Shown here in pieces: positions 24,610 to 33,996 of a DNA stretch of 64,000 nucleotides (within the stretch, counting starts at the first letter, position 1; each line of letters begins with the position of its first letter). The stretch comes from Sphingobium sp. AP50 (lineage in GTDB: Bacteria; Pseudomonadota; Alphaproteobacteria; Sphingomonadales; Sphingomonadaceae). The stretch spans positions 23,122 through 87,121 of the forward strand of contig NZ_FNYZ01000021.1 of NCBI RefSeq assembly GCF_900109095.1, given 5' to 3'. The position numbers and the translations under genes are program-made. Under the pieces are notes generated by a model. It saw only the letters and a program-made list of their open reading frames with translations. It did not search any database and had not been told where the DNA came from.

Positions 24610-26007
24610 GTGAGCCAGACTTTCGATGTCATTGTGGTGGGTGCGGGAACCGCCGGGGTTCCGGCTGCGGTCGCTGCGGCCGAGCGCGGTCTGCGCGTCG
24701 CACTGGTGGAGGCGGCGCAGGATATTGGCGGTACGCTGGTCCTGTCGGGGGGGTCGATCAGCGCGGCGGGCACGCCGATGCAGCAGGCGGCCGGGGTGGA
24801 GGATAGCACCGACGCCCATTTCGCCGACGCGCTGCGGATCAACCATGGCACCGGCGACCATGTGCTGCTACGCGCCTGGATCGACCGCGCGGCCGACACC
24901 ATCGACTGGCTGCTGGACAAGGGCTGGACCTGCACCCCGTTCGAGCCGGTCTTCGCCCCGGAACATGATCTCTACACCACGCCGCGCACCTATCGCAGCA
25001 CGCAGCAGGGTTTCTCGCTGATCCACGCCTATCGCAACGCTCTGGCGCAACTGGCGGATACGGGCAATCTCACGCTGTTCCTGGGTACGCGGGTACGGGA
25101 GGTAATCGTGAACGACGGCGTCGCCAGCGGCGTGATCGCGACACGCGGCGAGGACGAAATACGCCTTGATGCGCGCGCCGTGATCCTGACCACCGGCGGC
25201 TTCAGCGGCAGCGCAGACCATTGGCAGAAAATCCATGGCATCACCCCGCTGCGCTATCATATCGACACGGTGGTCGGCGACGGCATCGATCTGGCGACAG
25301 CGGCGGGCGGCGACATCTGGTATCGCGACACGTTGCTCCCCTCCTTCGGCGGCACGCGCAATCTGGGCGCGCCGGCATCGGCATGGATGAACACCGTCAT
25401 CAACCCGATCCTGCGCCCGCCGTGGGAAATCTACGTCAACGCCGATGGCGAACGCTTCATGCCGGAGGATGAAGAGATCATCGACGCGCGAGAACGGGCC
25501 ATCATGCGACAGCCCGGCTGGACCTTCTGGGTCATCTATGACGAAAAGGCGCGGCGGGAATCGCCGCAGCTCTTCAAATTCGAGCCGGAGCAGCTTGCGC
25601 AATTGTTCGACGGCCCGGACGAGGATTATGTCCGCGCCGACAGCATTGCAGCACTGGCCGAAGGATGCGGCCTGCCCGCAGACAGGCTGACGGCGACGGT
25701 TGATCTCTACAATCGCGGACAGGCGGTGGGCAGCGACATGTTGCGGCGCCATCATATGCCGGCGCCGATCGCGGAAGGGCCGTTCTATGCCGTGCGCCAT
25801 TATGGCTTTTCCATCTGCTGCTATCCCGGCATCCGCGTCGACCATGATCTGCGCGTGGTCGATCCGCAGGGCAAGCCGATCGCTGGCCTGTTCGCCGCCG
25901 GCGAAGCCATCGGCATCGGGTTCCTGGGCCATGGTTTCCTGAGCGGGGGCATCGTCTCTTCCGCCGTGACCTTCGGCCTGCGTCTGGGACGGGAGGTGCT
26001 GGCTTGA
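24610..26007 (+). CDS. FAD-dependent fumarate reductase/3-ketosteroid dehydrogenase-like flavoprotein
   Basis: 465 residues from GTG 24610, preceded by GGAG at good spacing. The FAD motif is DVIVVGAGTAGVPAAVAAAE, followed by the GG doublet DIGGTLVLSGGSISAAGTP. The C-terminal part GLFAAGEAIGIGFLGHGFLS plus GGIVSSAVTFG closes the FAD site. Size and layout match single-chain members such as tricarballylate dehydrogenase and urocanate reductase, which dehydrogenate or reduce a C-C bond next to a carbonyl or carboxylate. It is first in an operon; its TGA overlaps the TTG of the next gene. The exact substrate is not readable. Confidence 0.87.
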   Translation: MSQTFDVIVVGAGTAGVPAAVAAAERGLRVALVEAAQDIGGTLVLSGGSISAAGTPMQQAAGVEDSTDAHFADALRINHGTGDHVLLRAWIDRAADTIDWLLDKGWTCTPFEPVFAPEHDLYTTPRTYRSTQQGFSLIHAYRNALAQLADTGNLTLFLGTRVREVIVNDGVASGVIATRGEDEIRLDARAVILTTGGFSGSADHWQKIHGITPLRYHIDTVVGDGIDLATAAGGDIWYRDTLLPSFGGTRNLGAPASAWMNTVINPILRPPWEIYVNADGERFMPEDEEIIDARERAIMRQPGWTFWVIYDEKARRESPQLFKFEPEQLAQLFDGPDEDYVRADSIAALAEGCGLPADRLTATVDLYNRGQAVGSDMLRRHHMPAPIAEGPFYAVRHYGFSICCYPGIRVDHDLRVVDPQGKPIAGLFAAGEAIGIGFLGHGFLSGGIVSSAVTFGLRLGREVLA

Positions 26008-26822
26008 CCGCCACCCCTGCCCTGCCAGCGACACCGCGCCGCGCCTATGTCGACGGGCCATGGGGCCAGATTCACTATCGCCGCATGGGCAGCGGCCGCC
26101 CGGTCCTGCTGCTGCATCAGGCGGGGATGGATGGACGACAGTTCGACGCCGTCCATCCGCTGCTGGCGGCCCGTGGTTATGATGTCGTCGCCATCGACAT
26201 GCCGGGCTTTGGCGGGTCCGATTGCCCGCCCTTCCCGCCCAGCGTGGAGGATCTGGCGACCGGCGTCCTTGCTGCGCTGGACGCACTGAGGCTGAACAGC
26301 GTCAGCATCATCGGCCATCATACCGGGTCGATGGTCGGCACGGAAGTCGCCCTGTCCGGCGCCGTCACCGTCGACCGACTGATACTGAACGGCCCCATGC
26401 CGCTGACCGATGCGGAACGCGACGCCTTCTTCACCGAAAAGCTGCCGCGCGAAAAGCAATGGCTGCCCCAGCCGGGCGCGGGCCATTTCGTCGCTTTTGC
26501 GCAAGTGCGCGAACGGCTTGTCGCCGGTACCCTGCCGATCGAGCGGATCAACAGCTTCCTCATACAGGCGCTGGGCGCACAGGCCCCCTTCTGGTATGGC
26601 CATAATGCCGGCTTTGGCTATCGCCATGAAGACAGCCTGCCGCGTCTTGAGTGCCCGACCTTGATCCTGACCAACACCGGCGACCAGATTTACGACCATG
26701 CCCGCCGCGCCCATGCGCTGCGCCCGGACATGGCCTTCGTCGCACTGGAGGGCGGCGGCGTCGACATTGTCGACCAGCAGCCCGAAGCCTGGGTCGCGGC
26801 GGTCGCCGCCTTTCTCGCCTGA
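26004..26822 (+). CDS. Alpha/beta-hydrolase-fold protein with His at the nucleophile position (copy 1)
   Basis: 272 residues from TTG 26004 (GGGAGG seven bases upstream; TTGA overlap with the previous stop). The fold is clear: VLLLHQAGMDGRQFD (oxyanion strand), VVAIDMPGFGGSDCP, then the elbow SIIGHHTGSMVGTEVAL. The G-x-Nuc-x-G site reads GHHTG (104-108), giving His106 where Ser, Cys or Asp is expected. The usual His region reads EGGGVDIVDQQPEAW, so the catalytic His is also absent. A standard ester hydrolysis mechanism is therefore unlikely. It sits between the flavoprotein and the molybdenum hydroxylase gene, overlapping both. Confidence 0.85.
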   Translation: MTATPALPATPRRAYVDGPWGQIHYRRMGSGRPVLLLHQAGMDGRQFDAVHPLLAARGYDVVAIDMPGFGGSDCPPFPPSVEDLATGVLAALDALRLNSVSIIGHHTGSMVGTEVALSGAVTVDRLILNGPMPLTDAERDAFFTEKLPREKQWLPQPGAGHFVAFAQVRERLVAGTLPIERINSFLIQALGAQAPFWYGHNAGFGYRHEDSLPRLECPTLILTNTGDQIYDHARRAHALRPDMAFVALEGGGVDIVDQQPEAWVAAVAAFLA

Positions 26823-28951
26823 TGCCGCGCGGCGGCGGCATTCCTTCCGATATCGACCGCCGCAGCTTCGTGGCCCTGTCGGCCGGCGGGCTGATGCTGG
26901 GCCTTGCGCCCGCAAAAGCTGACACCTCCGCCGTCGGCCTCGTCCGCCCCTTCCTGTCAATCGACGGCGACGGCATCGTCACCGTCTATGCCAAGCATCT
27001 GGACATGGGGCAGGGCATATGGAGCGGCCTTGCCTCCATCGTCGCGGAGGAACTGGATGCCGATTGGGACAAGGTGCGGGTGGAGGGCGCGCCGGCGCGC
27101 ATGCCCGATTATGCCCACACCATGTTCGGCGCGCAGACGACCGGCGGCTCCACCTCCATCGCCAATAGCTGGGACCAGTTGCGCGAAGCTGGCGCTGTCG
27201 CCCGGCGGATGCTGGTGCAGGCCGCCGCAAGCGCATGGGCCGTGCCGGTCGACAGCATCGCGATAGACAAGGGCCTGCTCTCGTCAGGCGACCGGCAGGG
27301 GAGCTTTGGCGTCTTCGCCGCAGCCGCCGGCCGCCTGCCCGCACCCAAGGCCACACCCAAGCCGCGCAGCGCCTATCGCCTGCTCGGCAAACAGGCGCTG
27401 CGCCAGCTGGACGCCGCCGCCAAATCCACCGGCGCGCAGCGCTATGCGATCGATGGCGGCTGGCCCGACCTCAAGGTCGCACTGGTCGCCCGCGCTCCCC
27501 GCGTCGGCGCACGGCTGCAAAGTTTCGACGGGACGGCGGCCAGCGCCCTACCCGGCGTCCGCGCCGTCGTCGCCATCCCGACCGGCGTGGCGGTGGTGGC
27601 CGACACCACATGGCAGGCAATGAAGGCGCGCAAGGCACTGCACATCGTCTGGGACGAAAGCGCCGCCAGCATCACCGGGTCGGACCCGTTCATGCAGGGT
27701 CTGGCAGCCATGATGGCAGAGCGCGCGCCCGATCACCGCCAGCAGCGCGGCGACCCCGATCAGGCCTTCGCCAACGCCGCGCAGAGCGTGGAGGCCAGCT
27801 TCGAATTTCCCTATCTCGCCCATGCGCCGATGGAGCCGCTCTGCGTGATGGGGCGGATGGAGGGCGCGCGCTGCCTGTTGCGCGGCGGCTTCCAGTCGCA
27901 AACCGCCAATCAGGCGGCCGTCGCCAAGATACTCGATCTGCCCATCGAATCCGTCGCGCTGGACAGTATCGCGGCGGGCGGCAGCTTCGGTCGGCGCGCG
28001 GCGTCCGATTCCGACTGGGTGGTGGAAATCGCCCATCTGCTGCGCGCCACCGGCGGGCGCTGGGCGATCAAGCTGATGCGCACGCGCGAGGATGACATGG
28101 CCGGGCTGCGCTATCGCCCGCAGGTGCGCCATCATCTGCGCGGCGCGCTGGATGCGCAGGGGCGGCCGACCGCCATCGCTCATCATGCGGCGGGCGAAGG
28201 CGTGTTCGCCCATCTGATCGACGTCCTGCCCGATCTTCATAGGTCCAGCGTACTGCTGGGCAATGCCTTCGACCTGTATGGCTTTGCCGCCGGGGAACTG
28301 GCCTGGTGGCGGCCCAAGCTCGACATTCCGGTCGAAACCTTCCGCGGCATCAGCAACAATCATATGTGCGTGGCGAAGGAGATTTTCGTCGATCGCCTGG
28401 CCCGCGCCGCCGGGGCCGATCCGGTCGCCTTTCGCCTCGCCCTGTTGCAGGGCGACCCCCGGCAGGCGGCAGTGCTGGCGCGTGCAGCAGAGATGATCGG
28501 CTGGAACACACCGCCTGCCGACGGCCGGATGCGCGGTGTCGCCGTGCACAAAGCGGACGAAAGCTATGTCGCGCAGATTGTGGAAGTTTCCGGCTCGCCC
28601 GCCGATTTCCGGGTGGAGCGGGTAGCCTGCGCCGTCGATGTCGGCTTTGCCGTCAATCCCGACATCATCCGCTCGCAGGTCGAAGGCGGCATCGGCTTTG
28701 CCCTGTCCAACAGCTTTCACAGCGCGCTGACGATCGACAAGGGCGCGGTGGTCGAACGCAATTTCGACCGCTATCCGGTGCTGCGCATGGATGCCATGCC
28801 ACGTCGGATCGATATCGCCATCCTCGACAGCGCGGCCGCCCCGACCGGCATCGGCGAACCCGGATCGGTGCTGGCCGGCGCGGCGGTCATCAACGCGCTG
28901 GAGCGCATGGGCGCCCCCCCGGCCGTCCGCTTCCCCTACCACCCTGTATAA
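26822..28951 (+). CDS. IorB-like molybdopterin-binding aldehyde/N-heterocycle hydroxylase subunit, Tat-exported
   Basis: 709 residues from ATG 26822, overlapping the previous stop (TGATG). The N-terminus has a twin-arginine signal, DRRSFVALSAGGLMLGLAPA, pointing to export. Molybdopterin-binding blocks include GMFGAQTTGGST-like (HTMFGAQTTGGSTSIANSWD), ALDSIAAGGSFGRRAASDSD and SVLAGAAVINALERMGAP, with the conserved late Glu in TGIGEPGS. It resembles the large subunit of isoquinoline 1-oxidoreductase, which hydroxylates the carbon next to a ring nitrogen. It lacks its own Fe-S domain; the matching 2Fe-2S subunit and a cytochrome c are at 31849-32915. Confidence 0.87.
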   Translation: MPRGGGIPSDIDRRSFVALSAGGLMLGLAPAKADTSAVGLVRPFLSIDGDGIVTVYAKHLDMGQGIWSGLASIVAEELDADWDKVRVEGAPARMPDYAHTMFGAQTTGGSTSIANSWDQLREAGAVARRMLVQAAASAWAVPVDSIAIDKGLLSSGDRQGSFGVFAAAAGRLPAPKATPKPRSAYRLLGKQALRQLDAAAKSTGAQRYAIDGGWPDLKVALVARAPRVGARLQSFDGTAASALPGVRAVVAIPTGVAVVADTTWQAMKARKALHIVWDESAASITGSDPFMQGLAAMMAERAPDHRQQRGDPDQAFANAAQSVEASFEFPYLAHAPMEPLCVMGRMEGARCLLRGGFQSQTANQAAVAKILDLPIESVALDSIAAGGSFGRRAASDSDWVVEIAHLLRATGGRWAIKLMRTREDDMAGLRYRPQVRHHLRGALDAQGRPTAIAHHAAGEGVFAHLIDVLPDLHRSSVLLGNAFDLYGFAAGELAWWRPKLDIPVETFRGISNNHMCVAKEIFVDRLARAAGADPVAFRLALLQGDPRQAAVLARAAEMIGWNTPPADGRMRGVAVHKADESYVAQIVEVSGSPADFRVERVACAVDVGFAVNPDIIRSQVEGGIGFALSNSFHSALTIDKGAVVERNFDRYPVLRMDAMPRRIDIAILDSAAAPTGIGEPGSVLAGAAVINALERMGAPPAVRFPYHPV

Positions 28952-28955
28952 ACGC

Positions 28956-28990
28956 AAAAATGGCCGCGCAGGTCTTCACCCGCGCGGCCA
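28956..28990 (-). terminator. Terminator for the leftward TonB receptor gene
   Basis: TGGCCGCGC (28961-28969) pairs with GCGCGGCCA (28982-28990). On the minus strand the stem is followed by TTTTT (28956-28960). It lies between the convergent iorB-like gene and receptor 1. Confidence 0.75.
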
Positions 28991-29045
28991 GAATGCGACA
29001 TATCCGGTCCGGGCGCCTTTGCAGCGACCGGACCGGTGCTCCCCG

Positions 29046-31439
29046 TCAGAAGTTGTAACCGACCCGCAGGCCCCAGGTGCGCAGCTGCGGCAGGCCCACA
29101 TACATGGTCTTGTGCGCGCCAAAATCCTCCACCGGGTTGCTGATGTCCCAGTTGGGCTGAACGCTGGTATAGGTCTTGTTGTTGAAGGCATTGGTCACGA
29201 AACCTTCGACATTGATCGTCTTCGACCGCACGCCCAGCCGGAAGTTGACGTTGGTCGCCGCCTTCGTCTTGGCGTAGTTGCCTTCGCTTTCATACACGCC
29301 CGACTTCCAGGTGAATTCCGACCGGACATAGCCCTTGAACCCGTCCAGCGCGGCGATGTCGTGCGAATATTCGCCGCTTGCATCGACCGAATATTTGGAC
29401 GTGAAGGGCAGGCGGTTGCCCCGGACATCGCTGTTGCCTGACAAGGTGGAGCAGGTCGAACAGACGCCGCTCTTGATTTCGCTGTCATTGATCGCGCCAG
29501 CGAGTGTCAGCGTCAGATCGTCCACCGGCCGCGCGGTCATGTCGAGTTCAAAGCCCTTGAGCGCGACCTTGCCCAGATTGGTAAAGACGGACACGAACAG
29601 TGGCGTGTCATTTTCACGTTGCAGCAGCAGCGTCTGCTCGACGATCTTGTCCTTCCAGATATCATAATAGATATCGGCCGAAATCGTCAGGCGATTGTCG
29701 AACAGGCTACCCTTCACGCCCGCCTCGAAATTGTCGAGAATTTCAGGCTTCACGCCATGGGTTACGCCCTGGGCTTCCAATGCGGACTGATATTCCGTCG
29801 GGACCGAAAGCAGCGGATCGATGCCAAGCCCCGGATTCACGCCACGCGAATAGGTGGCATAGAACATCATGTCGCGGTTGGGCTTATATTGCGCCGTGAT
29901 GCGGGGCATAAAATCCTTGTAGGTCTTCTGATAGCCGACATCGCCAGCGGCCGTGTAGCTGATGATCTTGTCCGACTGGTAGCGACCGTCGAAGTTGATC
30001 GTGAACTGGTCCGACAGGTCGTAGGACAGGCCCACAAAGCCGCCCCATGTCTTATTCTCGTTGATCGAGGAGAAGGCGGAGGAAAGGCCGCTGAAGAAAT
30101 AGAGCTGGGCATAGCTTTCATAGCCCTTGGCCCACAGATAGCTGCCGCCGAACATCCAGCGGAACGGCCCGTCCTGCGGTGAGGAGACGCGGAATTCCTG
30201 ACTGAAATCCTTCTGCTCATGCTGGATCATCAAGGGCCAGTCGGTATATTCCAGCGCTTCCGGCCCGGTCGTATAGGTGTTGAGATAGGGCGACGCGCGG
30301 CCGTTGAGGTTGTAGAGCACGGTCCAGCTGGTGCGGTTGACGCCGGTCAGGCTGGAGAGAGTGACGCCGCCGTCGGTTTCATAGTCGACCGTGGCGCTGA
30401 AATGGTTGCTGTCGCGCTTCATGCCGAAATGATCGATATTCTCGTCCTTCGAGAATAGCGGCGAATATTCGTCGAACATTGCGGCAACGCCCGGTGTCAC
30501 TTCCGTCCGCGCGCTGGGCTGGCCGGCAGCCAGGGCGGGCAACGTGCCGCAGAAATAGGGATTGCCGTTGATGACGCAGTTGGATTGCGACGGCAGGATC
30601 ACGCCGGTCGCGCCCGCGCCGTCATCGTCGTTGGCAACCATGCCCAGCAGCTTGACGGTCAGATTGTCGGTCGGCGTGAATTTGAGTGCCAGCGTGCCGC
30701 TGCGCGTCGACTGGTCGCCCAGCGTGTTGCCTGGCTCGGCTGCGTTCTTCCACGATCCGTCGCGGCTGAAATAGCGGCCGGACGCGCGGAAGGACAGGAT
30801 GCCCGGAATGATCGGGCCACCCACGGCGCCGCGCAGGTCGACATAGCTGCGCGATCCGCCCAGCGCGCTGAACGAGCCCTGCCATTCATCGGTGGGTTCG
30901 GCCGTCACGAAATTGATCGCACCGGCAAAGGTCTGGCGACCGAAATAGGCGCTCTGCGGACCTTTGAGGATTTCGGCGCTGGCAATGTCGAAAATGCCGG
31001 TGACGGTGCCGTCGGACACCGCGACGCCGTTGATGAAGGTAGAGCTGGTGCGGTTGCCGCGACTGGGCGCCATGCCGCGAATGATCAGCGCCGTCTGGCT
31101 GCGGTCCGACCGGGCGGAGCCGGTGATCGAATTGTTGAGGTTCATGCCCGGCGTGATCGCGGTCAGTTCCTCGACTGTCTGGACGTTGCGGGCGGTCAGC
31201 GTCTCGGCGGAATAGGCGTTGAGCGCGACCGGCACATCCAGCGCACTTTCCTTGCGCTTGCGCGCCGTCACCAGGATTTCGCCAACGGCGCCCTCCGTGC
31301 CGCTGGTCGCGCTCCCGGCCTGATCGGCCGCGGCGGGTGCACCCGCATCGGCGGCATGGGCCGTGGCGGGCATCATCGAAAGGATCGGCAACATCATTGC
31401 CGACCCCATGAATAGTGATTTACGCTGCCTGATAATCAT
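29046..31439 (-). CDS. TonB-dependent outer-membrane receptor 1
   Basis: 797 residues with a signal peptide ending PATAHA-ADAG. A plug domain (EILVTARKRKESALDVPVAL is a TonB-box-like start; RGMAPSRGNRTSSTFINGVA) leads into a long beta-barrel that ends LRVGYNF with terminal Phe. This is the class of sphingomonad receptors that import aromatics, lignin-derived acids and other non-siderophore substrates. It carries its own terminator. Its neighbours (molybdenum hydroxylase subunits) suggest uptake of the substrate oxidised in the periplasm. Confidence 0.93.
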   Translation of the reverse strand: MIIRQRKSLFMGSAMMLPILSMMPATAHAADAGAPAAADQAGSATSGTEGAVGEILVTARKRKESALDVPVALNAYSAETLTARNVQTVEELTAITPGMNLNNSITGSARSDRSQTALIIRGMAPSRGNRTSSTFINGVAVSDGTVTGIFDIASAEILKGPQSAYFGRQTFAGAINFVTAEPTDEWQGSFSALGGSRSYVDLRGAVGGPIIPGILSFRASGRYFSRDGSWKNAAEPGNTLGDQSTRSGTLALKFTPTDNLTVKLLGMVANDDDGAGATGVILPSQSNCVINGNPYFCGTLPALAAGQPSARTEVTPGVAAMFDEYSPLFSKDENIDHFGMKRDSNHFSATVDYETDGGVTLSSLTGVNRTSWTVLYNLNGRASPYLNTYTTGPEALEYTDWPLMIQHEQKDFSQEFRVSSPQDGPFRWMFGGSYLWAKGYESYAQLYFFSGLSSAFSSINENKTWGGFVGLSYDLSDQFTINFDGRYQSDKIISYTAAGDVGYQKTYKDFMPRITAQYKPNRDMMFYATYSRGVNPGLGIDPLLSVPTEYQSALEAQGVTHGVKPEILDNFEAGVKGSLFDNRLTISADIYYDIWKDKIVEQTLLLQRENDTPLFVSVFTNLGKVALKGFELDMTARPVDDLTLTLAGAINDSEIKSGVCSTCSTLSGNSDVRGNRLPFTSKYSVDASGEYSHDIAALDGFKGYVRSEFTWKSGVYESEGNYAKTKAATNVNFRLGVRSKTINVEGFVTNAFNNKTYTSVQPNWDISNPVEDFGAHKTMYVGLPQLRTWGLRVGYNF

Positions 31440-31452
31440 CGCTTACCCCCAA

Positions 31453-31480
31453 ATGAAATGAACTATATAATCCATTTCAT
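31453..31480. promoter_or_regulatory. Inverted repeat in the TonB receptor 1 promoter
   Basis: ATGAAATG (31453-31460) and CATTTCAT (31473-31480) are perfect 8-bp arms, 12 bp apart and 14 bp upstream of the receptor start. It could be an operator or a 5'-leader hairpin. The rest of 31440-31848 contains no gene I can support. Confidence 0.4.
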
Positions 31481-31848
31481 GTCTCATAATTTCGATCCTG
31501 CCTGCGTCACTTCATTCTATTTTATTTTATAATATGATGATTTATTATCGACATGACGGTTTTTAATGCCCTTCATTCATGCCGTTATGCAATCGCACGA
31601 CTTTCGCCGAACCGGTGCGATCGCAGGCTGCTGACAAAGCAGGCCATGGTCGATCCGATAGGTCGAAAATGTTCGCGCCACGAATTTTATCCTCCGGCTC
31701 ATTGGTCAGCCCAGCGCTGTGAAGCGAAGGAAATGCACGGATTTCGCCGCTTTTCCTGTCCAGTCCGGGAAACTACGCAGCATTGGCGATGATCGGAAGA
31801 ATCGGCATCGGCGCCGACTCGTGCAGCCTTGCCGGAACAATGGATGGA

Positions 31849-32445
31849 TCAGGCCATCGGGCAGGCGGCCCCGCTGGCAACCCATGCCGCAATCAGACGA
31901 CCAAAGCCTGCCTGTGTCCCCGGCGCGGGACTGCGCCCCGCCCCCGGACGCCATGCCCAGCCGACCAGATGATCGGTCGCCATGTGATCGACAATCTGCG
32001 CCAGCGATCGGCCGCCATTGCGCGCCGGATCGCGAATCTGGCGACAAATGGCACCCAGCGACTTCCCCTGCCAGCCCATCTCGACTGGCGCCAGATGCCA
32101 AGCCGGATCGCCCGGCACGCGCGAGGCCGCGAAATTCCCGCCCCGATGGCAGTTGGTGCAGCGCATCGCCACCGCCCCCATGCCGTCCGGCCCACGCGTC
32201 ACGGCGGGCATGTGCGGGATCATCGCGTCGGTCTGGGTCGGGCGATCGCCGACCGGATGGCAATTGAGGCAACGCGGACTGCGGATCACCTTGCCCGCTT
32301 CCGCAAACAAGGCGAGCGAGCGCGCCTGCCGATCGCGGATGCCGGCAAAGTCTTCGGCCGTGCGCAGTCCATCCTGTTCGCGCGACTGGCCGCCGCCCGC
32401 CATGGCCAGTGCCAGACAGGCGGCGGCGGCGCCCAGCCACTTCAT
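31849..32445 (-). CDS. Dihaem cytochrome c, electron acceptor for the IorAB-like enzyme
   Basis: 198 residues with a signal-like start MKWLGAAAACLALAMAGG. Two haem-binding sites, CLNCH and CTNCH, lie about 45 residues apart, each followed by Met-containing loops. The ATG overlaps the stop of the 2Fe-2S subunit gene (ATGA), so it is cotranscribed. In periplasmic IorAB-type hydroxylases electrons leave through a c-type cytochrome; this protein is the natural candidate. Confidence 0.85.
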   Translation of the reverse strand: MKWLGAAAACLALAMAGGGQSREQDGLRTAEDFAGIRDRQARSLALFAEAGKVIRSPRCLNCHPVGDRPTQTDAMIPHMPAVTRGPDGMGAVAMRCTNCHRGGNFAASRVPGDPAWHLAPVEMGWQGKSLGAICRQIRDPARNGGRSLAQIVDHMATDHLVGWAWRPGAGRSPAPGTQAGFGRLIAAWVASGAACPMA

Positions 32446-32915
32446 CGCACCTGTTCCGTGGGCAAGCCCTCCGCTGCGGCATGGATGGCGCCGCGAATGC
32501 GATAGTAGGTGGCACAGCGGCAGATATTGCCCGCCATCGCCGCATCGATCGCTGCGTCATCCGGGTGCGGCGTTTCGCGCAACAGGGCGACCGCCGTCAT
32601 CACCTGTCCCGACTGGCAATAGCCGCATTGCGGGACATTATGCGCGATCCATGCGTCGCGCACCGCCTGCGCCTCGGCCCCGGCCACATGCTCGATCGTC
32701 ACGATTTCCGCATCGCCCACATCCCCGGCCGCAATGGAGCAGGACCGCACGGGCTGGCCGTCCAGATGCACGGTGCAGGCCCCACACTGGGCGATGCCGC
32801 ACCCATATTTGGTGCCCGTCAGCCCCAGATCGTCGCGCAGCACCCACAGCAACGGGCAATCCGCATCGGCATCGACCTGCCGGACCGCGCTATTGATATG
32901 CAGCGAAATGGACAT
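32442..32915 (-). CDS. IorA-like 2Fe-2S subunit of a molybdenum hydroxylase
   Basis: 157 residues. The N-terminal plant-type 2Fe-2S site is GTKYGCGIAQCGACTVHLDG plus RSCSIA (C-x4-C-x2-C...C). The C-terminal alpha-helical 2Fe-2S site is VPQCGYCQSGQVMTA plus GNICRCATYYRIR. Both clusters look complete. It partners the IorB-like subunit, whose gene lies 3.5 kb away on the opposite strand across a TonB receptor gene. The dihaem cytochrome follows with a 4-bp overlap. Confidence 0.92.
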   Translation of the reverse strand: MSISLHINSAVRQVDADADCPLLWVLRDDLGLTGTKYGCGIAQCGACTVHLDGQPVRSCSIAAGDVGDAEIVTIEHVAGAEAQAVRDAWIAHNVPQCGYCQSGQVMTAVALLRETPHPDDAAIDAAMAGNICRCATYYRIRGAIHAAAEGLPTEQVR

Positions 32916-32992
32916 GGTGACTCATTTTGTCAGCGGCTCCCTACCGATCCTAGAGACTTGACCGACGCTGCAAGAATGCCGGCTTCTTTCTT

Positions 32993-33012
32993 CGTTTCCC
33001 GAACAGGAAACG
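32993..33012. promoter_or_regulatory. Inverted repeat upstream of the iorA-like gene
   Basis: CGTTTCC (32993-32999), CGAACA, GGAAACG (33006-33012): perfect 7-bp arms in the 134-bp gap between hydrolase 2 and the 2Fe-2S subunit gene. It lacks a T-tract, so an operator is more likely than a terminator. Confidence 0.4.
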
Positions 33013-33049
33013 CGCGAAGGTGGTCCAGCCGCCATGTCGTCTCGCACTC

Positions 33050-33856
33050 TCATGCCAGATGCGCCTCCACCAGATCGCAGATAGTATCGGTTTCGATGGC
33101 AAACAGGCCATGGCCCGCACCGGGCAGTTCCACCATCCGCCCCTGTGGCACATAGGCTGCGGCACGATGCGTCTCGTGCCACAGATCATCTTCGGGGTTC
33201 AGGACCAGCGTAGGTTGCGCCAGCTGCGCCAGTCCGGCGAAGAAGTCATGCGCCGCAACCGCGCGATAGCCATCATAGAAACCCGCGCCGCTGCGCAGAT
33301 TTTCGGTCAGCGAATCCTGCTTCCAGCGCAGCGACGCGCGCGGATCGGTAAAGCCGTCGATCATCCGCCACATCGCGATCAGATGCGATCCGTCGGCATG
33401 CAGAACAGGCTCCGGCGGCATCTTCGCCAGCCAGCCGGCTTTCTCCTCCAGCGTCAGCGCGCCCAGCGACACCAACACCAGCCGCCTTACCCGATCGACC
33501 GCCATGTTGGCCGTCGCCGTCGCGATCAGCGATCCGGTATGATAGCCGATCGCATCAAACGCCCCGCCCGCGATGACGCCCTGCTCCGCCAGCCGATCCA
33601 TCAGGGCCAGCATCTCGGCCGCATAATCCTCGATGCTCACCGGCTCGCCCGGACCATCGGACGCGCCATAGCCCGGCGTATCCGGCGCGATCAGCGTGCG
33701 TCCCTGCGCCAGCCGCGCGAACAGCGGCTCCCAGATCCAACCGCTCTTGGGCGTCTGGTGCAGCATCAGCAGCGGTGGCACATCCTGCGGTCCCGGCGCC
33801 ATCCGGACATGCACCTGCCCCCAGCGCCCGTCGACATAGGTGCGATGGAAAGTCAT
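33050..33856 (-). CDS. Alpha/beta-hydrolase-fold protein with His at the nucleophile position (copy 2)
   Basis: 268 residues from ATG 33856 (MTFHRTYVDGRWGQVHVRMA). The start resembles copy 1 (RRAYVDGPWGQIHYRRMG), so the two are paralogues. The elbow reads DAIGYHTGSLIATATAN; G-x-Nuc-x-G is GYHTG (104-108) with His106, exactly as in copy 1. Unlike copy 1 it keeps the late His in LPGAGHGLFAIE and an Asp in LVLNPEDDLW. It lies upstream of the iorA-like gene on the same strand, and a divergent third member starts at 33997. Confidence 0.85.
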   Translation of the reverse strand: MTFHRTYVDGRWGQVHVRMAPGPQDVPPLLMLHQTPKSGWIWEPLFARLAQGRTLIAPDTPGYGASDGPGEPVSIEDYAAEMLALMDRLAEQGVIAGGAFDAIGYHTGSLIATATANMAVDRVRRLVLVSLGALTLEEKAGWLAKMPPEPVLHADGSHLIAMWRMIDGFTDPRASLRWKQDSLTENLRSGAGFYDGYRAVAAHDFFAGLAQLAQPTLVLNPEDDLWHETHRAAAYVPQGRMVELPGAGHGLFAIETDTICDLVEAHLA

Positions 33857-33996
33857 GCCCTTGCTCCTACCCATAAGATGCCCGGCCATCTTGCCATGCC
33901 GATCGCCTGTGCCCGCTGCGATCTCCAGCTTCGTCGCCTGACGGAAAAAGTCCGCCGCCCCATTGTTGCCGCGCCAGTCCGGGCGATGATCCGGTC

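Noticed and set aside
24435..24935. 167-residue N-terminal extension of the alcohol dehydrogenase
   Set aside because: It overlaps the flavoprotein gene and the promoter palindrome; MDR enzymes start near MKIRAAML.
24868..26286. 472-codon frame on - opposite the flavoprotein
   Set aside because: Shadow frame without a family pattern.
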